Shown here in pieces: positions 1 to 8,377 of a stretch of DNA of 17,670 bases; positions within the stretch are counted from its first letter, which is position 1, and every line of letters begins with the position of its first letter. The notes beneath the pieces are model-generated. The model saw only the letters and a program-made list of their open reading frames with translations, did no database searches and was not told the origin of the DNA. Position numbers and translations under genes: made by a program. Origin of the DNA: Candidatus Zixiibacteriota bacterium (GTDB taxonomy: Bacteria > Zixibacteria > MSB-5A5 > GN15 > FEB-12); the NCBI GenBank assembly GCA_023700785.1, contig JAMPYH010000012.1, positions 1 through 17,670 of the forward strand. The letters are read 5' to 3'.

Positions 1-810
1 GAGGCTGAGCCGAGCGGCAAAGTTACGGCTTATGGTCCGGACCGAATGTTCGTTTTCCTGCGGATGTCGAAAGAGTCACCCAAAGGTCAGCAGGATCTTC
101 GCCGTGAACTGTTGATGCTCCGCGCCCCGGCAGTTGATATCACTATTGATTCCTTCGCCTCGCTGGGCGGGCAGTTCCTGCTTTGGGAGGCCGCTACCGC
201 CGCGGCCGGCTGGCTGATGGAGATCAATCCGTTTGATGAACCGAATGTCACCGAGAGCAAAGAGAATACCAAGTCGATCCTCGAGACATACAGCAGGTCA
301 AAACGATTCCCGCTCGCGAAGGGGAAGACGTCGCGTGATCTGACTTTGCTCTCGCTGACGGGGAAAGCGTCGGGAGATCCGCTTGAACAGTCGTTGACTG
401 ATCTCTTTGCCAACGCGAAGCCGCCGCGGTATGTCGCGATCCTGAATTATTTCAAATCAGACAAGCGAACTGAACTGATGCTTGCCCGGATTCGCGAGCT
501 CATTCGCGACAGGACCAGGTGCGCCACGCTTCGCGGCTATGGGCCACGCTTCCTGCATTCAATAGGGCAATTATATAAAGGGGGAGCGCCGGACGGAATG
601 TTCCTTGTTCTCACGCGGGCGGATCACGGCAGGCTGCCGATCCCGAACCAGCCGTTCGGTTTCGGCGAGCTTATCACCGCGCAGGCGATCGGCGATTCAC
701 GGGCGCTAATCAAGCGAAAGCTCCCGACCGTGGTGATCGAACTCGATGGTTCGCCGTCGGCCGGTCTGGAGCAGGTATATCGTATTGTGGATTCGATCTT
801 GAGTAAGTGA
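1..810 (+). CDS. pgi: Phosphoglucose isomerase domain, probably C-terminal part of a transaldolase-PGI fusion (5' partial)
   Basis: The frame is open from base 1 with no stop, so the gene begins outside the window; the ATG at 46 is internal. The visible 269 codons resemble the isomerase half of bifunctional transaldolase/glucose-6-phosphate isomerases. Signs of this are the block EAATAAAGWLMEINPFDEPN and, near the end, GQLYKGGAPDGMF and a PFGFGELITAQAIGDS stretch. The enzyme interconverts glucose-6-phosphate and fructose-6-phosphate in the cytoplasm; a fused transaldolase would act in the non-oxidative pentose phosphate branch. The fusion is inferred from family similarity, because the N-terminal half is not visible. 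The next gene, transketolase, starts 18 bases downstream, so both belong to one operon. Confidence 0.85.
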   Translation, partial: EAEPSGKVTAYGPDRMFVFLRMSKESPKGQQDLRRELLMLRAPAVDITIDSFASLGGQFLLWEAATAAAGWLMEINPFDEPNVTESKENTKSILETYSRSKRFPLAKGKTSRDLTLLSLTGKASGDPLEQSLTDLFANAKPPRYVAILNYFKSDKRTELMLARIRELIRDRTRCATLRGYGPRFLHSIGQLYKGGAPDGMFLVLTRADHGRLPIPNQPFGFGELITAQAIGDSRALIKRKLPTVVIELDGSPSAGLEQVYRIVDSILSK

Positions 811-828
811 AAGGACAGATAAGCAAAC

Positions 829-2778
829 ATGTTTGACTCCTGGCGTGGCTTTGGACAGCGAGAGCTGTCAGACGAATGGTTCAAAAACCTGACCGAGATC
901 GCGCGGATAGCGCGTGGCAATATCATCAAGATGACCACGGTCGCGGCATCGGGACATCCGGGCGGCTCAATGTCGTCGCTGGAATGTTACCTGGTGGCGT
1001 ATCACATGGCGAAGGTTGATCCGAAACAGCCGTATCGGGATGATCGGGATCGCATTATCGTCTCTCACGGTCACACTTCACCCGGCGCGTATGTCGGGCT
1101 GGCGTCGGCCGGATTTTTCGATGTCTATCCGGCGCTGCATGGATTCCGCCAGGCGGGTTCGCCGTTCGAAGGACATGTCGAGAAAACAGTGCCGGGGATC
1201 GAGTGGGATACGGGGAACCTCGGGCAGGGTCTCTCGGTCGCGGTCGGCAAAGCGATCTATAGCCGCCTGAAGGGGCTCAACTTCCATTCGTTTTGCCTGA
1301 TGGGTGACGGCGAGCAGCAGAAGGGGCAGATCGCCGAGGCGCGGCGAGCGGCGGTAAAATTCAAACTGAACAGACTGACGGCGATAGTTGACTACAACCA
1401 TCTCCAGATATCGGGGAATGTCGCGGAGATCATGCCGCAGAATATCAAAGCGGGATGGGAATCAGACGGCTGGCAGGTGATCGAGATCGACGGGCATGAC
1501 CTTAAGGCGGTCTATCGCGCGTTCCACACAGCCTATCACAACAGCGGCGCGCCGGTGATGATCCTCGCGAAGACAGTCATGGGAAAGGGCGTGTCGTTCA
1601 TGGAGAACGATGCCGAGTATCATGGCGCGGCGCTCAAACCGGATCAGGCGCGCAAAGCGTTTGTTGAATTGGGCGGGATCGAGGATGATCTCGACCAGTT
1701 GATGGAGCGACGGAAACAGGGTCCGCCGCCGCAGTTTGATCCACCGGCGCACACGTACATATCCGTTGACACCGGAGCGCCGATCCGATACAAGGCAGAC
1801 GACAAGTCGGACAATCGCTCCGCATGGGGGAAAGCGCTCATCTCTGTGGCCGAGGCGAACATAGGGAGACCCGGATTCACCATGGCCGTGTTTGACTGCG
1901 ACCTCTCGAAGTCGGTCAAGACTGACGGGTTCGACAAGAAGTTCCCGCGGAACTTCTTCCAGATGGGGATAACTGAGCATGGGACCGCGGCCACGGCCGG
2001 CGCTCTCTCGACCGAACAAGCGCTGTCGGTCTGGTCGGATTTCGGCGTATTCGGCGTTGATGAAACGTACAACCAGGCAAGATTGAATGATATCAATCAT
2101 GCCAATCTGAAGTTGTTCTGCACGCATACCGGCGTGAATGTCGGCGAGGATGGGAAGACCCACCAGTGTATTGATTATTTCGCGCTGCTGAACTCTACTT
2201 TTGGCTGGAAAGTGATAACGCCGGCTGATCCCAATCAGACAGACCAGATCGTACGCTACGTGTTGAGTCACCCCGGCTCGTTCGGGGTGTTCATGGGGCG
2301 CGCGGTGGTGCCAACTGTGCTCCGCGAGGATGGTTCACCTTATTTTGGCGAGGGATATACCTATCGATACGGCCGGATGGAAGTGATCCGCAAGGGAGAA
2401 GAGATCGCGCTGGTCTCGTCGGGAAATATGCTCCCCTACGCCATGCAGGCGTGGAATATGCTGAAGGACGAAGGGAATCGGATCACGCTGGTGTCGGTAT
2501 CGGATTGGAGCGACCTGGATGAAGATGACCTTCGGATGCTGGCAGGCTATCGGCATATCGTGACGCTGGAGGATCACAATGTCAAAACCGGGTTGGGGAC
2601 GGCTATCGCGGCCCGAATGTTCGAACTTGGACTCGCGACGCAGTTGACCAAGATCGGCGTGCCGCACTACGCGTCGTCCGGGAAGCCTGACGATCTCTAC
2701 ACACTGCTCGGCATGGACGCGGCCAGTGTCGCCGCGCGTATCCAGAAGATCGGGAAAAATACCGGAGTAATAATATGA
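829..2778 (+). CDS. tkt: Transketolase
   Basis: This 649-residue protein has the usual length of a full transketolase. It transfers two-carbon ketol units between pentose and other sugar phosphates, using thiamine diphosphate and a divalent metal. Visible blocks are SGHPGGSMSS (41-50), SHGHTSPG (79-86), TGNLGQGLS (128-136) and the cofactor motif starting GDGEQQKGQ (159), which ends near DYNHLQ (188-193). The block GITEHGTAATAGALS in the pyrimidine-binding domain carries the expected catalytic glutamate. An AAGGA at 811-815 precedes the ATG by 13 bases. The stop codon overlaps the next gene's start as ATGA at 2775-2778. The last gene of the operon makes this enzyme's cofactor. Confidence 0.95.
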   Translation: MFDSWRGFGQRELSDEWFKNLTEIARIARGNIIKMTTVAASGHPGGSMSSLECYLVAYHMAKVDPKQPYRDDRDRIIVSHGHTSPGAYVGLASAGFFDVYPALHGFRQAGSPFEGHVEKTVPGIEWDTGNLGQGLSVAVGKAIYSRLKGLNFHSFCLMGDGEQQKGQIAEARRAAVKFKLNRLTAIVDYNHLQISGNVAEIMPQNIKAGWESDGWQVIEIDGHDLKAVYRAFHTAYHNSGAPVMILAKTVMGKGVSFMENDAEYHGAALKPDQARKAFVELGGIEDDLDQLMERRKQGPPPQFDPPAHTYISVDTGAPIRYKADDKSDNRSAWGKALISVAEANIGRPGFTMAVFDCDLSKSVKTDGFDKKFPRNFFQMGITEHGTAATAGALSTEQALSVWSDFGVFGVDETYNQARLNDINHANLKLFCTHTGVNVGEDGKTHQCIDYFALLNSTFGWKVITPADPNQTDQIVRYVLSHPGSFGVFMGRAVVPTVLREDGSPYFGEGYTYRYGRMEVIRKGEEIALVSSGNMLPYAMQAWNMLKDEGNRITLVSVSDWSDLDEDDLRMLAGYRHIVTLEDHNVKTGLGTAIAARMFELGLATQLTKIGVPHYASSGKPDDLYTLLGMDAASVAARIQKIGKNTGVII

Positions 2779-3710
2779 GAATTGGTTTTGTCGGGCTGGG
2801 AAAGATGGGCGCGAATATGGTGACGCGCCTGCGGCGGGGTGGCCATGATGTCGTCGTCTATGATACCGATCCCAAAGCGATCAAAACGGTCACCGCGCTG
2901 GGCGCGATCGCGGCGAAATCGACCGTTGATCTCGCGGGCAAACTTCGCGCGCCGCGGATCGTCTGGGTGATGGTGCCGTCGGGAAAGATAACCGAAGCCG
3001 TGATACATGATGTCGCCAAACACTTGAGCAAGGGGGATACGATCATCGACGGCGGCAACTCAAATTATCACGATACCAAACGTCGCGCGGCGGAGCTCGA
3101 AGCTCGGGAGATCGCGCTGCTGGACAGCGGAACTTCGGGTGGTGTCTGGGGACTTGAGAACGGATACTGCATGATGATCGGGGGGAATAAAAAGGCATAT
3201 CAGAAGGCTGAGCCGATCTTCAAGACGCTCGCTCCGGCCGACGGTTACCGGTATTGCGGCGAATCCGGCGCGGGGCATTATGTCAAGATGATCCATAACG
3301 GGATCGAATACGGTCTGATGCAGGCGTATGCCGAGGGATTTGAGCTGCTTGAGAGTTCGGAATACACACTGGATCTCGCGGATATCTGCCACCTTTGGAA
3401 TCAGGGGTCGGTGGTGCGGTCATGGCTGCTTGAGTTATCCGAACGAGCGTTCAAGGCTGATCCGAATCTGGAGAAGATAACGGGGTATGTAGCAGATTCA
3501 GGGGAAGGACGTTGGACAGTGCGCGAGGCGATGGATAAGGATGTACCGGCGGTGGCCTTGACCTACGCGTTGATGGCACGGTTCCGTTCGCGCCAGGAGG
3601 AGTCATTTTCCGCGAAAGTTCTGGCGGCGTTGCGCAACCAATTTGGCGGTCATGCGGTTAAAGAGAGAGAGCCTGACACAAGTAAGCCGACCAAAGGGAA
3701 GCGGAAATGA
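2775..3710 (+). CDS. gnd: 6-phosphogluconate dehydrogenase, decarboxylating, short (GntZ/YqeC-like) type
   Basis: The enzyme oxidatively decarboxylates 6-phosphogluconate to ribulose-5-phosphate. At 311 residues it belongs to the short class, not the roughly 470-residue E. coli type. Visible features are the Rossmann motif GLGKMG (7-12), DGGNSN (92-97), the substrate-binding SGTSGG (117-122) and the catalytic K170 with N174 in KMIHNGIEYG. The second Rossmann strand ends VVVYD with an acidic residue at 30, which usually favours NAD+ over NADP+; this cofactor preference is an inference. The C-terminal tail after about residue 295 is basic and looks disordered. ATGA overlaps join it to transketolase upstream and G6PDH downstream. 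Confidence 0.95.
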   Translation: MRIGFVGLGKMGANMVTRLRRGGHDVVVYDTDPKAIKTVTALGAIAAKSTVDLAGKLRAPRIVWVMVPSGKITEAVIHDVAKHLSKGDTIIDGGNSNYHDTKRRAAELEAREIALLDSGTSGGVWGLENGYCMMIGGNKKAYQKAEPIFKTLAPADGYRYCGESGAGHYVKMIHNGIEYGLMQAYAEGFELLESSEYTLDLADICHLWNQGSVVRSWLLELSERAFKADPNLEKITGYVADSGEGRWTVREAMDKDVPAVALTYALMARFRSRQEESFSAKVLAALRNQFGGHAVKEREPDTSKPTKGKRK

Positions 3711-5251
3711 GTGTGACCGCCGAGACATTCGGGAATCCATTCGTGAGCCGGTTTATGCGAGCCAAGCAAGCCGGCTCGTTTACATTGGTGATCTTTGGCG
3801 CCACGGGGGACCTGACGCAACGGAAGTTGATCCCCGCGCTGTTCAACCTGTATCTCGATGGATTCCTCAGTCGGCCGTTTACGGTGATCGGATACGCTCG
3901 GCGGGAGAAGACGGACGCGCGGTTCCGCGCCGAGATGCGCGCGGCGATAGAAGCGCACTCGCGACGCCAGTCGGAGAACCCGGAGCTCCTCGAGCGATTC
4001 CTGGCTTCGTTGCAGTATGTGGCGGGGAGTTTTGAGGAAGACGCCGGGTATCAGCGGCTCAAGGAGCGAGTGGCGCAATCGTCCCTGGCATTGGGCGCGC
4101 CGCAGAATATCATGTTCTATCTCGCCACACCTCCCGACGCGTTTCCCAAGATAATCTGCGCCTTGCAGACGGCCGGATTGGTGTCGGAACATGGGGAGCA
4201 CGAGCCGTGGTCGCGGATCGTGGTGGAAAAGCCGTTCGGCCATGATCAAAAGTCGGCCAAAGAGCTGAACCGGATCATTCACTCTGTGTTCGCGGAGCGG
4301 CAGGTCTATCGCATCGACCATTACCTGGGAAAAGAGACTGTTCAGAATATTCTCGTGTTCCGTTTGGCGAATTCGATCTTCGAGCCGCTGTGGAATCGAC
4401 GGTATATCGACCATGTACAGATCTCGGTGGCCGAATCGCTCGGCGTTGGAACCAGGGCGGGGTATTTTGACGAGGTTGGCATCATCCGCGACATGATCCA
4501 ATCACATATCATGCAGGTATTCACGTTGATCGCGATGGAGCCGCCCGCGGCGTTTGACGCTACCGCGATACGGGATGAAAAAGTGAAAGTACTTCGGTCG
4601 CTCCGCCAAATGCCGGATGAGCTGCTCAAACAGTCTATTGTGAAAGGGCAGTACGGCCCCGGTTCGATAGGCGGCGAAGCGGTGCAGGGATATCGACAGG
4701 AAGAGTCGGTTCCATCCAATTCGATGACTGATTCGTATGTCGCGATGAAGCTTTTTATCGACAATTGGCGCTGGTCGGGAGTGCCGTTCTATTTACGGTC
4801 CGGCAAGCGGCTGCCCAAACGAGTGACCGAGGTCGGCATCGTTTTCAAGGCGCCGCCCCACTTGTTGTTTGATCGAACAGATGGGTCAAACGGTGACACG
4901 AATATCCTGCGCTTCAGGATACAACCGCAGGAAGGGATCACCCTCTCGTTCCAGGCGAAGATGCCGGGGCAGGAAGTGCGCATCTTGCCGGTGCGAATGG
5001 ACTTCATGTATTCGAGCGCATTTGAGGCGGCGACATCGGAAGCGTACGAGCGGCTCATTCTCGACGCTCTGACCGGCGACTCGACGCTGTTCGCGCGCGA
5101 AGACGAAGTTGAACTGTCCTGGCGGCTGGTGGACCGGATCATCGAGAACTTCGCGTCCTCTGAGCTGCACATCTATGAAGCTGGAACCTGGGGGCCGGAA
5201 GCGGCTGAGTCGCTGCTCGCGCGTGACGGCAGGGAGTGGCTTCGCTTATGA
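3707..5251 (+). CDS. zwf: Glucose-6-phosphate 1-dehydrogenase
   Basis: This 514-residue protein has the normal family length and catalyses the first step of the oxidative pentose phosphate pathway, glucose-6-phosphate to 6-phosphogluconolactone. The N-terminal nucleotide-binding block is GATGDL (31-36) followed by RK (39-40). EKPFG (174-178) and the active-site signature RIDHYLGKE (202-210) are intact, as is the substrate-binding SGKRLPKR stretch. Start and stop both overlap neighbours: ATGA with gnd at 3707-3710 and ATGA with opcA at 5248-5251. The neighbouring OpcA-like gene suggests that its oligomer or activity is tuned by that protein. Confidence 0.97.
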   Translation: MSVTAETFGNPFVSRFMRAKQAGSFTLVIFGATGDLTQRKLIPALFNLYLDGFLSRPFTVIGYARREKTDARFRAEMRAAIEAHSRRQSENPELLERFLASLQYVAGSFEEDAGYQRLKERVAQSSLALGAPQNIMFYLATPPDAFPKIICALQTAGLVSEHGEHEPWSRIVVEKPFGHDQKSAKELNRIIHSVFAERQVYRIDHYLGKETVQNILVFRLANSIFEPLWNRRYIDHVQISVAESLGVGTRAGYFDEVGIIRDMIQSHIMQVFTLIAMEPPAAFDATAIRDEKVKVLRSLRQMPDELLKQSIVKGQYGPGSIGGEAVQGYRQEESVPSNSMTDSYVAMKLFIDNWRWSGVPFYLRSGKRLPKRVTEVGIVFKAPPHLLFDRTDGSNGDTNILRFRIQPQEGITLSFQAKMPGQEVRILPVRMDFMYSSAFEAATSEAYERLILDALTGDSTLFAREDEVELSWRLVDRIIENFASSELHIYEAGTWGPEAAESLLARDGREWLRL

Positions 5252-6279
5252 GCGCGCGCCGCGACACTCAACCGGAGCTGACTTTTGATGGCGGCCATCT
5301 TGAGCTTAACGCCGAGAAAATTGAGAAACGACTGAGCGAGATCTGGCAGCAGGCCTCCGCCGGGTACAAAAGCGAGATGCCGATCGCCAAGATCTGCCTC
5401 TCAAATATGCTGGTGGTTACCGACGCGCTGGCTCGGCCCGAGGCGGAACAGCTCGCCAATGAGGTCGCGCTGAGGTATCCGTCCCGGGTCTTCCTTCTGG
5501 TAGTGGATGAACTCCAGGGAGCGTACTCGGCGTTTGTTCGCACCAGTTGCAGCAGGGATGCTGAATCGGGCACGATCCGCTGCTTTGAGGTGGTTGAACT
5601 GCTCGCGGATATCGGCCGGATCGACTTTCTCCCCGGCGCGCTACGCTCGTTGTTGGTCGGGTCGGTGCCGGTGATCACGGTCGATCTACGGGCGTACCAG
5701 ACCACGCCGCAGTTTGACAAGACTATTCTCGAACTGTCCGATTACTACTATGTCAACGCGGGCGTGGTGCCGAGCGGACGATTGGAAAAACGCTATCTGC
5801 CGCTTCGATGGTACACCACATTGCCTGTCCGCGAGCTCATCGGCGAATTGCTGGGAAGAGTAAACGCGAGCGATTGTAATGCGCGGCCGACCAATATTCG
5901 CCTCTACTCGGCACCTTTAGTGGATAGATGTTCCGACCTGCTGGCCGGGTGGTTGCTGGCCAGATTGCGGAGCGAGCATCCACGCCAGCAGAAAAATCGC
6001 ATAATCGCGGCATACCGGGAGTACCAGGTTGAGATAGAGATGGTCGAGCAGGAAGATACCACCCGGATCGCCGAGATCCAGTTCTCAGATGGAGCTGTCG
6101 CGTCGATAACGAACCCTGCCGCCGGCGAGTTCGCCGCCAGTTTTGGCAACGCGCATTTATGGCATAGGTCGAGCGGTATGCCGTTGTCGAGTTACCTGGT
6201 AGAGGCGATGCAGGATGGTTCGGAGTTCGCCGAATACGCGGCGGTAGTGGACGCGCTGGACCGGATAGCGCAACATTAG
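5248..6279 (+). CDS. opcA: OpcA-like glucose-6-phosphate dehydrogenase assembly protein
   Basis: The sequence resembles the OpcA family, which in cyanobacteria promotes G6PDH oligomerisation and activity and is also found next to zwf in actinobacteria. Recognisable parts are a helical N-terminus, a PEAEQLANEVALRYPSRVFL stretch and the central LPLRWYTTLPVREL region. The protein would be cytoplasmic and has no signal peptide. A GTG at 5236 would add four residues. I prefer the ATG at 5248 because it makes the ATGA overlap used by the two preceding gene junctions and sits at a workable distance from the AGGGAG at 5231. Its place directly behind zwf fits a helper role. Homology here is by eye, and the exact biochemical action in this organism is unknown. 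Confidence 0.82.
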   Translation: MSARRDTQPELTFDGGHLELNAEKIEKRLSEIWQQASAGYKSEMPIAKICLSNMLVVTDALARPEAEQLANEVALRYPSRVFLLVVDELQGAYSAFVRTSCSRDAESGTIRCFEVVELLADIGRIDFLPGALRSLLVGSVPVITVDLRAYQTTPQFDKTILELSDYYYVNAGVVPSGRLEKRYLPLRWYTTLPVRELIGELLGRVNASDCNARPTNIRLYSAPLVDRCSDLLAGWLLARLRSEHPRQQKNRIIAAYREYQVEIEMVEQEDTTRIAEIQFSDGAVASITNPAAGEFAASFGNAHLWHRSSGMPLSSYLVEAMQDGSEFAEYAAVVDALDRIAQH

Positions 6280-6312
6280 CGCGCGACGTTCGTAGAGTAT
6301 CACAAGTCAATT

Positions 6313-6318
6313 AAGGAG
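6313..6318 (+). promoter_or_regulatory. Strong Shine-Dalgarno before the YbjQ-family gene
   Basis: AAGGAG lies six bases before the ATG at 6325. It follows the only sizeable gap (45 bases) within the operon's second half, so this gene does not depend on coupling to the opcA stop codon. Confidence 0.7.
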
Positions 6319-6324
6319 CGTTCA

Positions 6325-6642
6325 ATGTTGATCACGACCACGAATACAGTTGAAGGAAAGAGAGTCGTCAAGTACCTGGGACTGGTGAGCGGCGAGGCGA
6401 TCCTCGGCGCGAATATCTTCAAAGACATCTTCGCCGGAATCCGTGATATAGTCGGCGGCCGCTCTGAAGCGTACGAGCGGGAACTCCAGAAGGCCAAGAC
6501 GATCGCCCTGCAGGAGATGCAGCTTCAGGCGCAGGAACTGGGCGGGAATGCCGTCATCGCGGTTGACCTGGATTATGAAACTGTCGGGTCAGGCTCGATG
6601 CTGATGGTCTCCGCGGCCGGAACCGCGGTCGTGCTGGAGTAA
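6325..6642 (+). CDS. ybjQ: YbjQ/UPF0145 (DUF74) family protein
   Basis: This small 105-residue protein has the family's typical length and ending, with LGGNAVIAVDLDYE followed by a short beta segment ending GTAVVLE. The N-terminal part (TTTNTVEGKRVVKYLGLVSGEAILG) is also characteristic. YbjQ-like proteins form ring-shaped oligomers and are sometimes labelled heavy-metal-binding, but no enzymatic role is established. Here it sits between opcA and pgl inside a sugar-phosphate operon, which is an odd place; this could be fortuitous or could hint at a link to the pathway. It has no membrane segment or signal peptide. Confidence 0.88.
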   Translation: MLITTTNTVEGKRVVKYLGLVSGEAILGANIFKDIFAGIRDIVGGRSEAYERELQKAKTIALQEMQLQAQELGGNAVIAVDLDYETVGSGSMLMVSAAGTAVVLE

Positions 6643-6652
6643 ATGGACGTCC

Positions 6653-7414
6653 GTGATCACGATCCAGATCTACGCTGACGCCGCCGCTGTCGCCAAGGCA
6701 GCGGCGCGTCTTGTTTATGAGAGATTGGCGGAACACGAGGAGGAGCGGAAGTTCCTGCTCGCGCTTTCGGGCGGCAGCACTCCGCGATCAATGTATGCGC
6801 AGTTGCGGGATCTACCTAAGGTCGCCGAATTGCTGAATCACCGCGCCGAGATCTTCTTTTCCGATGAACGGGCGGTGCCGCCGGATTCGGATCAATCAAA
6901 TTATCGAGCCGCGCGGGTTGGGCTGTTGGAGCCATTGAACCTGAAGAGCGAGATCGTCCATCGTCTGCGGGGAGAGGCGAAAAGTCTTGAGGCCGAGGCT
7001 CTTCGATACGAGCACGAGATGCGCGCGGTCGCCGAAATTGGCGACACCGAGGTACCGCGGTTTGATCTGGTGCTGCTGGGGATCGGTCCTGACGGTCACA
7101 CAGCTTCGCTGTTTGCGGATCATGACTGGCGAAACTCGGAGAGAAAACTGGTCGCGTCGCCGTTTGTTGGATTGAAGCAAAGTCATCGGCTGACATTCAC
7201 GCTGCGGATGCTCAACGCCGCCAGGACCGCAGTTTTTCTCGCCACCGGCGCCGACAAGGCGGACGCGATCAAAAAGGTCTTGTCAGCGGAGTTTGAGTCG
7301 GATATGCTTCCGGCGAGACGGGTGGAAGCCGCCGAGACGATCTGGCTTCTGGACCAGGCGGCAGCCGACAAACTCAACCCGGATCAGGCTCGAGGGACTA
7401 TTAAGCGATGTTAG
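6653..7414 (+). CDS. pgl: 6-phosphogluconolactonase (DevB/SOL type)
   Basis: The enzyme hydrolyses 6-phosphogluconolactone to 6-phosphogluconate, linking zwf and gnd. The 253 residues match the family length. Visible motifs are LALSGGSTPRSMY (36-48), FFSDERAVPPDSDQSNY (68-84) and LLGIGPDGHTASLF (141-154), which holds the catalytic histidine. The start is a GTG; the ATG at 6643 is in another frame. A GGAG inside the end of the preceding gene (6636-6639) can serve as the ribosome site. The 3' end overlaps the glucokinase-like gene by seven bases. Confidence 0.95.
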   Translation: MITIQIYADAAAVAKAAARLVYERLAEHEEERKFLLALSGGSTPRSMYAQLRDLPKVAELLNHRAEIFFSDERAVPPDSDQSNYRAARVGLLEPLNLKSEIVHRLRGEAKSLEAEALRYEHEMRAVAEIGDTEVPRFDLVLLGIGPDGHTASLFADHDWRNSERKLVASPFVGLKQSHRLTFTLRMLNAARTAVFLATGADKADAIKKVLSAEFESDMLPARRVEAAETIWLLDQAAADKLNPDQARGTIKRC

Positions 7415-8376
7415 CAGGGTATATCAGCGGCGCGACGGTTGAACTGGCGCGGGTGAACGAGATCGAGGGGGGGATCAAGCTGGTCAATCAGGTCATCTAT
7501 AATAGCAGGGATTTCACCAACTTCGAGCAGATCCTCAATCTCTATCTCAAAAAGAATACGACGCCGATCAAGCAGGCCTGTTTTGGGGTGGCGGGGCCGG
7601 TGATCAATGGCGAAGTGCGCACCACCAACCTTCCCTGGCTGTTGACCGCGTCAACCATTCAAGAGCAGTTCAAGATCGGCAAAGTCAAACTGCTTAACGA
7701 TATTGTCGCGCTGGCGCACGGTCTCCCGCAGATAAAGGAAGATCGCTACTATGTGATCAACCAGGGAGCAAAGCAGAAGAACGGCAATGTCGGCTTGATC
7801 GCTGCCGGCGCCGGACTTGGCGAGGCTTTGATCCAGGTGCATGAGAATGTCTGGTACCCGTACGCGTCCGAAGGCGGCCACGCGGGGTTCGCGCCATCCA
7901 GTCAGCGCGAGATGGAACTTTGGGAGTATCTCTACTCTGAATTGGGAAATGTGGAAGTGGAGGATGTGGTCAGCCTGAAGGGCCTGGAACGGATATACAA
8001 TTTTGTGCTCGACTCCCACGGCAAACCGCCCGCGCTCTGGTTTGAAAAGGCGATCGACAAACCGGGGACGCTGATCGAGCGGGCGTTGTCCGGCAAAGAC
8101 GCCGACGCCACGCAGACGCTGGATATCTTTATAGATTGTTACGCGTCGGAAGCGGCCAATCTCGCGCTCAAGGGGATGACGCTCGGCGGCATATTCATCG
8201 GCGGCCTGATCGGCCCGCAGATCATCACGCTATTGGATCAGGGGAGATTCATGGAGCGGTTTATCAAACGCGGCAAGATGGAATCACTGCTGGCGCGCAT
8301 GCCGGTTTCCATCGTGATCGAAGAAAAAACCGCGCTCATCGGCGCCGGGACAGTCGCGCTTCGCGAGTCAAAGTAA
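7408..8376 (+). CDS. glk: Glucokinase-family (Glk, PF02685-like) protein with a degenerate phosphate-1 motif
   Basis: The overall match is to bacterial Glk, which phosphorylates glucose with ATP. The LLND pair (N97, D98: sugar and catalytic base), SEGGH (E155, H158: sugar binding) and GGIFIGG near the C-terminus can be seen, and 322 residues is the usual length. The N-terminal phosphate-binding motif, normally AGDIGGT, reads AGYISGA at residues 3-9, replacing the aspartate, one glycine and the threonine. The second phosphate motif GAGTGLG is AAGAGLG (132-138), and SGxG is SLKG. A stop codon lies two codons upstream, so no longer start exists. It may be a weak kinase or a sugar-binding sensor; fold assignment is firm, activity is not. 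Confidence 0.85.
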   Translation: MLAGYISGATVELARVNEIEGGIKLVNQVIYNSRDFTNFEQILNLYLKKNTTPIKQACFGVAGPVINGEVRTTNLPWLLTASTIQEQFKIGKVKLLNDIVALAHGLPQIKEDRYYVINQGAKQKNGNVGLIAAGAGLGEALIQVHENVWYPYASEGGHAGFAPSSQREMELWEYLYSELGNVEVEDVVSLKGLERIYNFVLDSHGKPPALWFEKAIDKPGTLIERALSGKDADATQTLDIFIDCYASEAANLALKGMTLGGIFIGGLIGPQIITLLDQGRFMERFIKRGKMESLLARMPVSIVIEEKTALIGAGTVALRESK

Positions 8377-8377
8377 C

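Noticed and set aside
1462..2271. Long minus-strand frame of 269 codons inside transketolase
   Set aside because: It lies entirely antisense to a well-conserved gene, has low-complexity arginine-rich content and matches no family; a codon-bias shadow.
3650..4501. Minus-strand frame of 283 codons across the gnd/zwf junction
   Set aside because: It is antisense to two clearly recognised enzymes and has no recognisable motif.
5236..5247. GTG start for opcA
   Set aside because: It leaves almost no space after the AGGGAG and breaks the ATGA overlap pattern of the operon.
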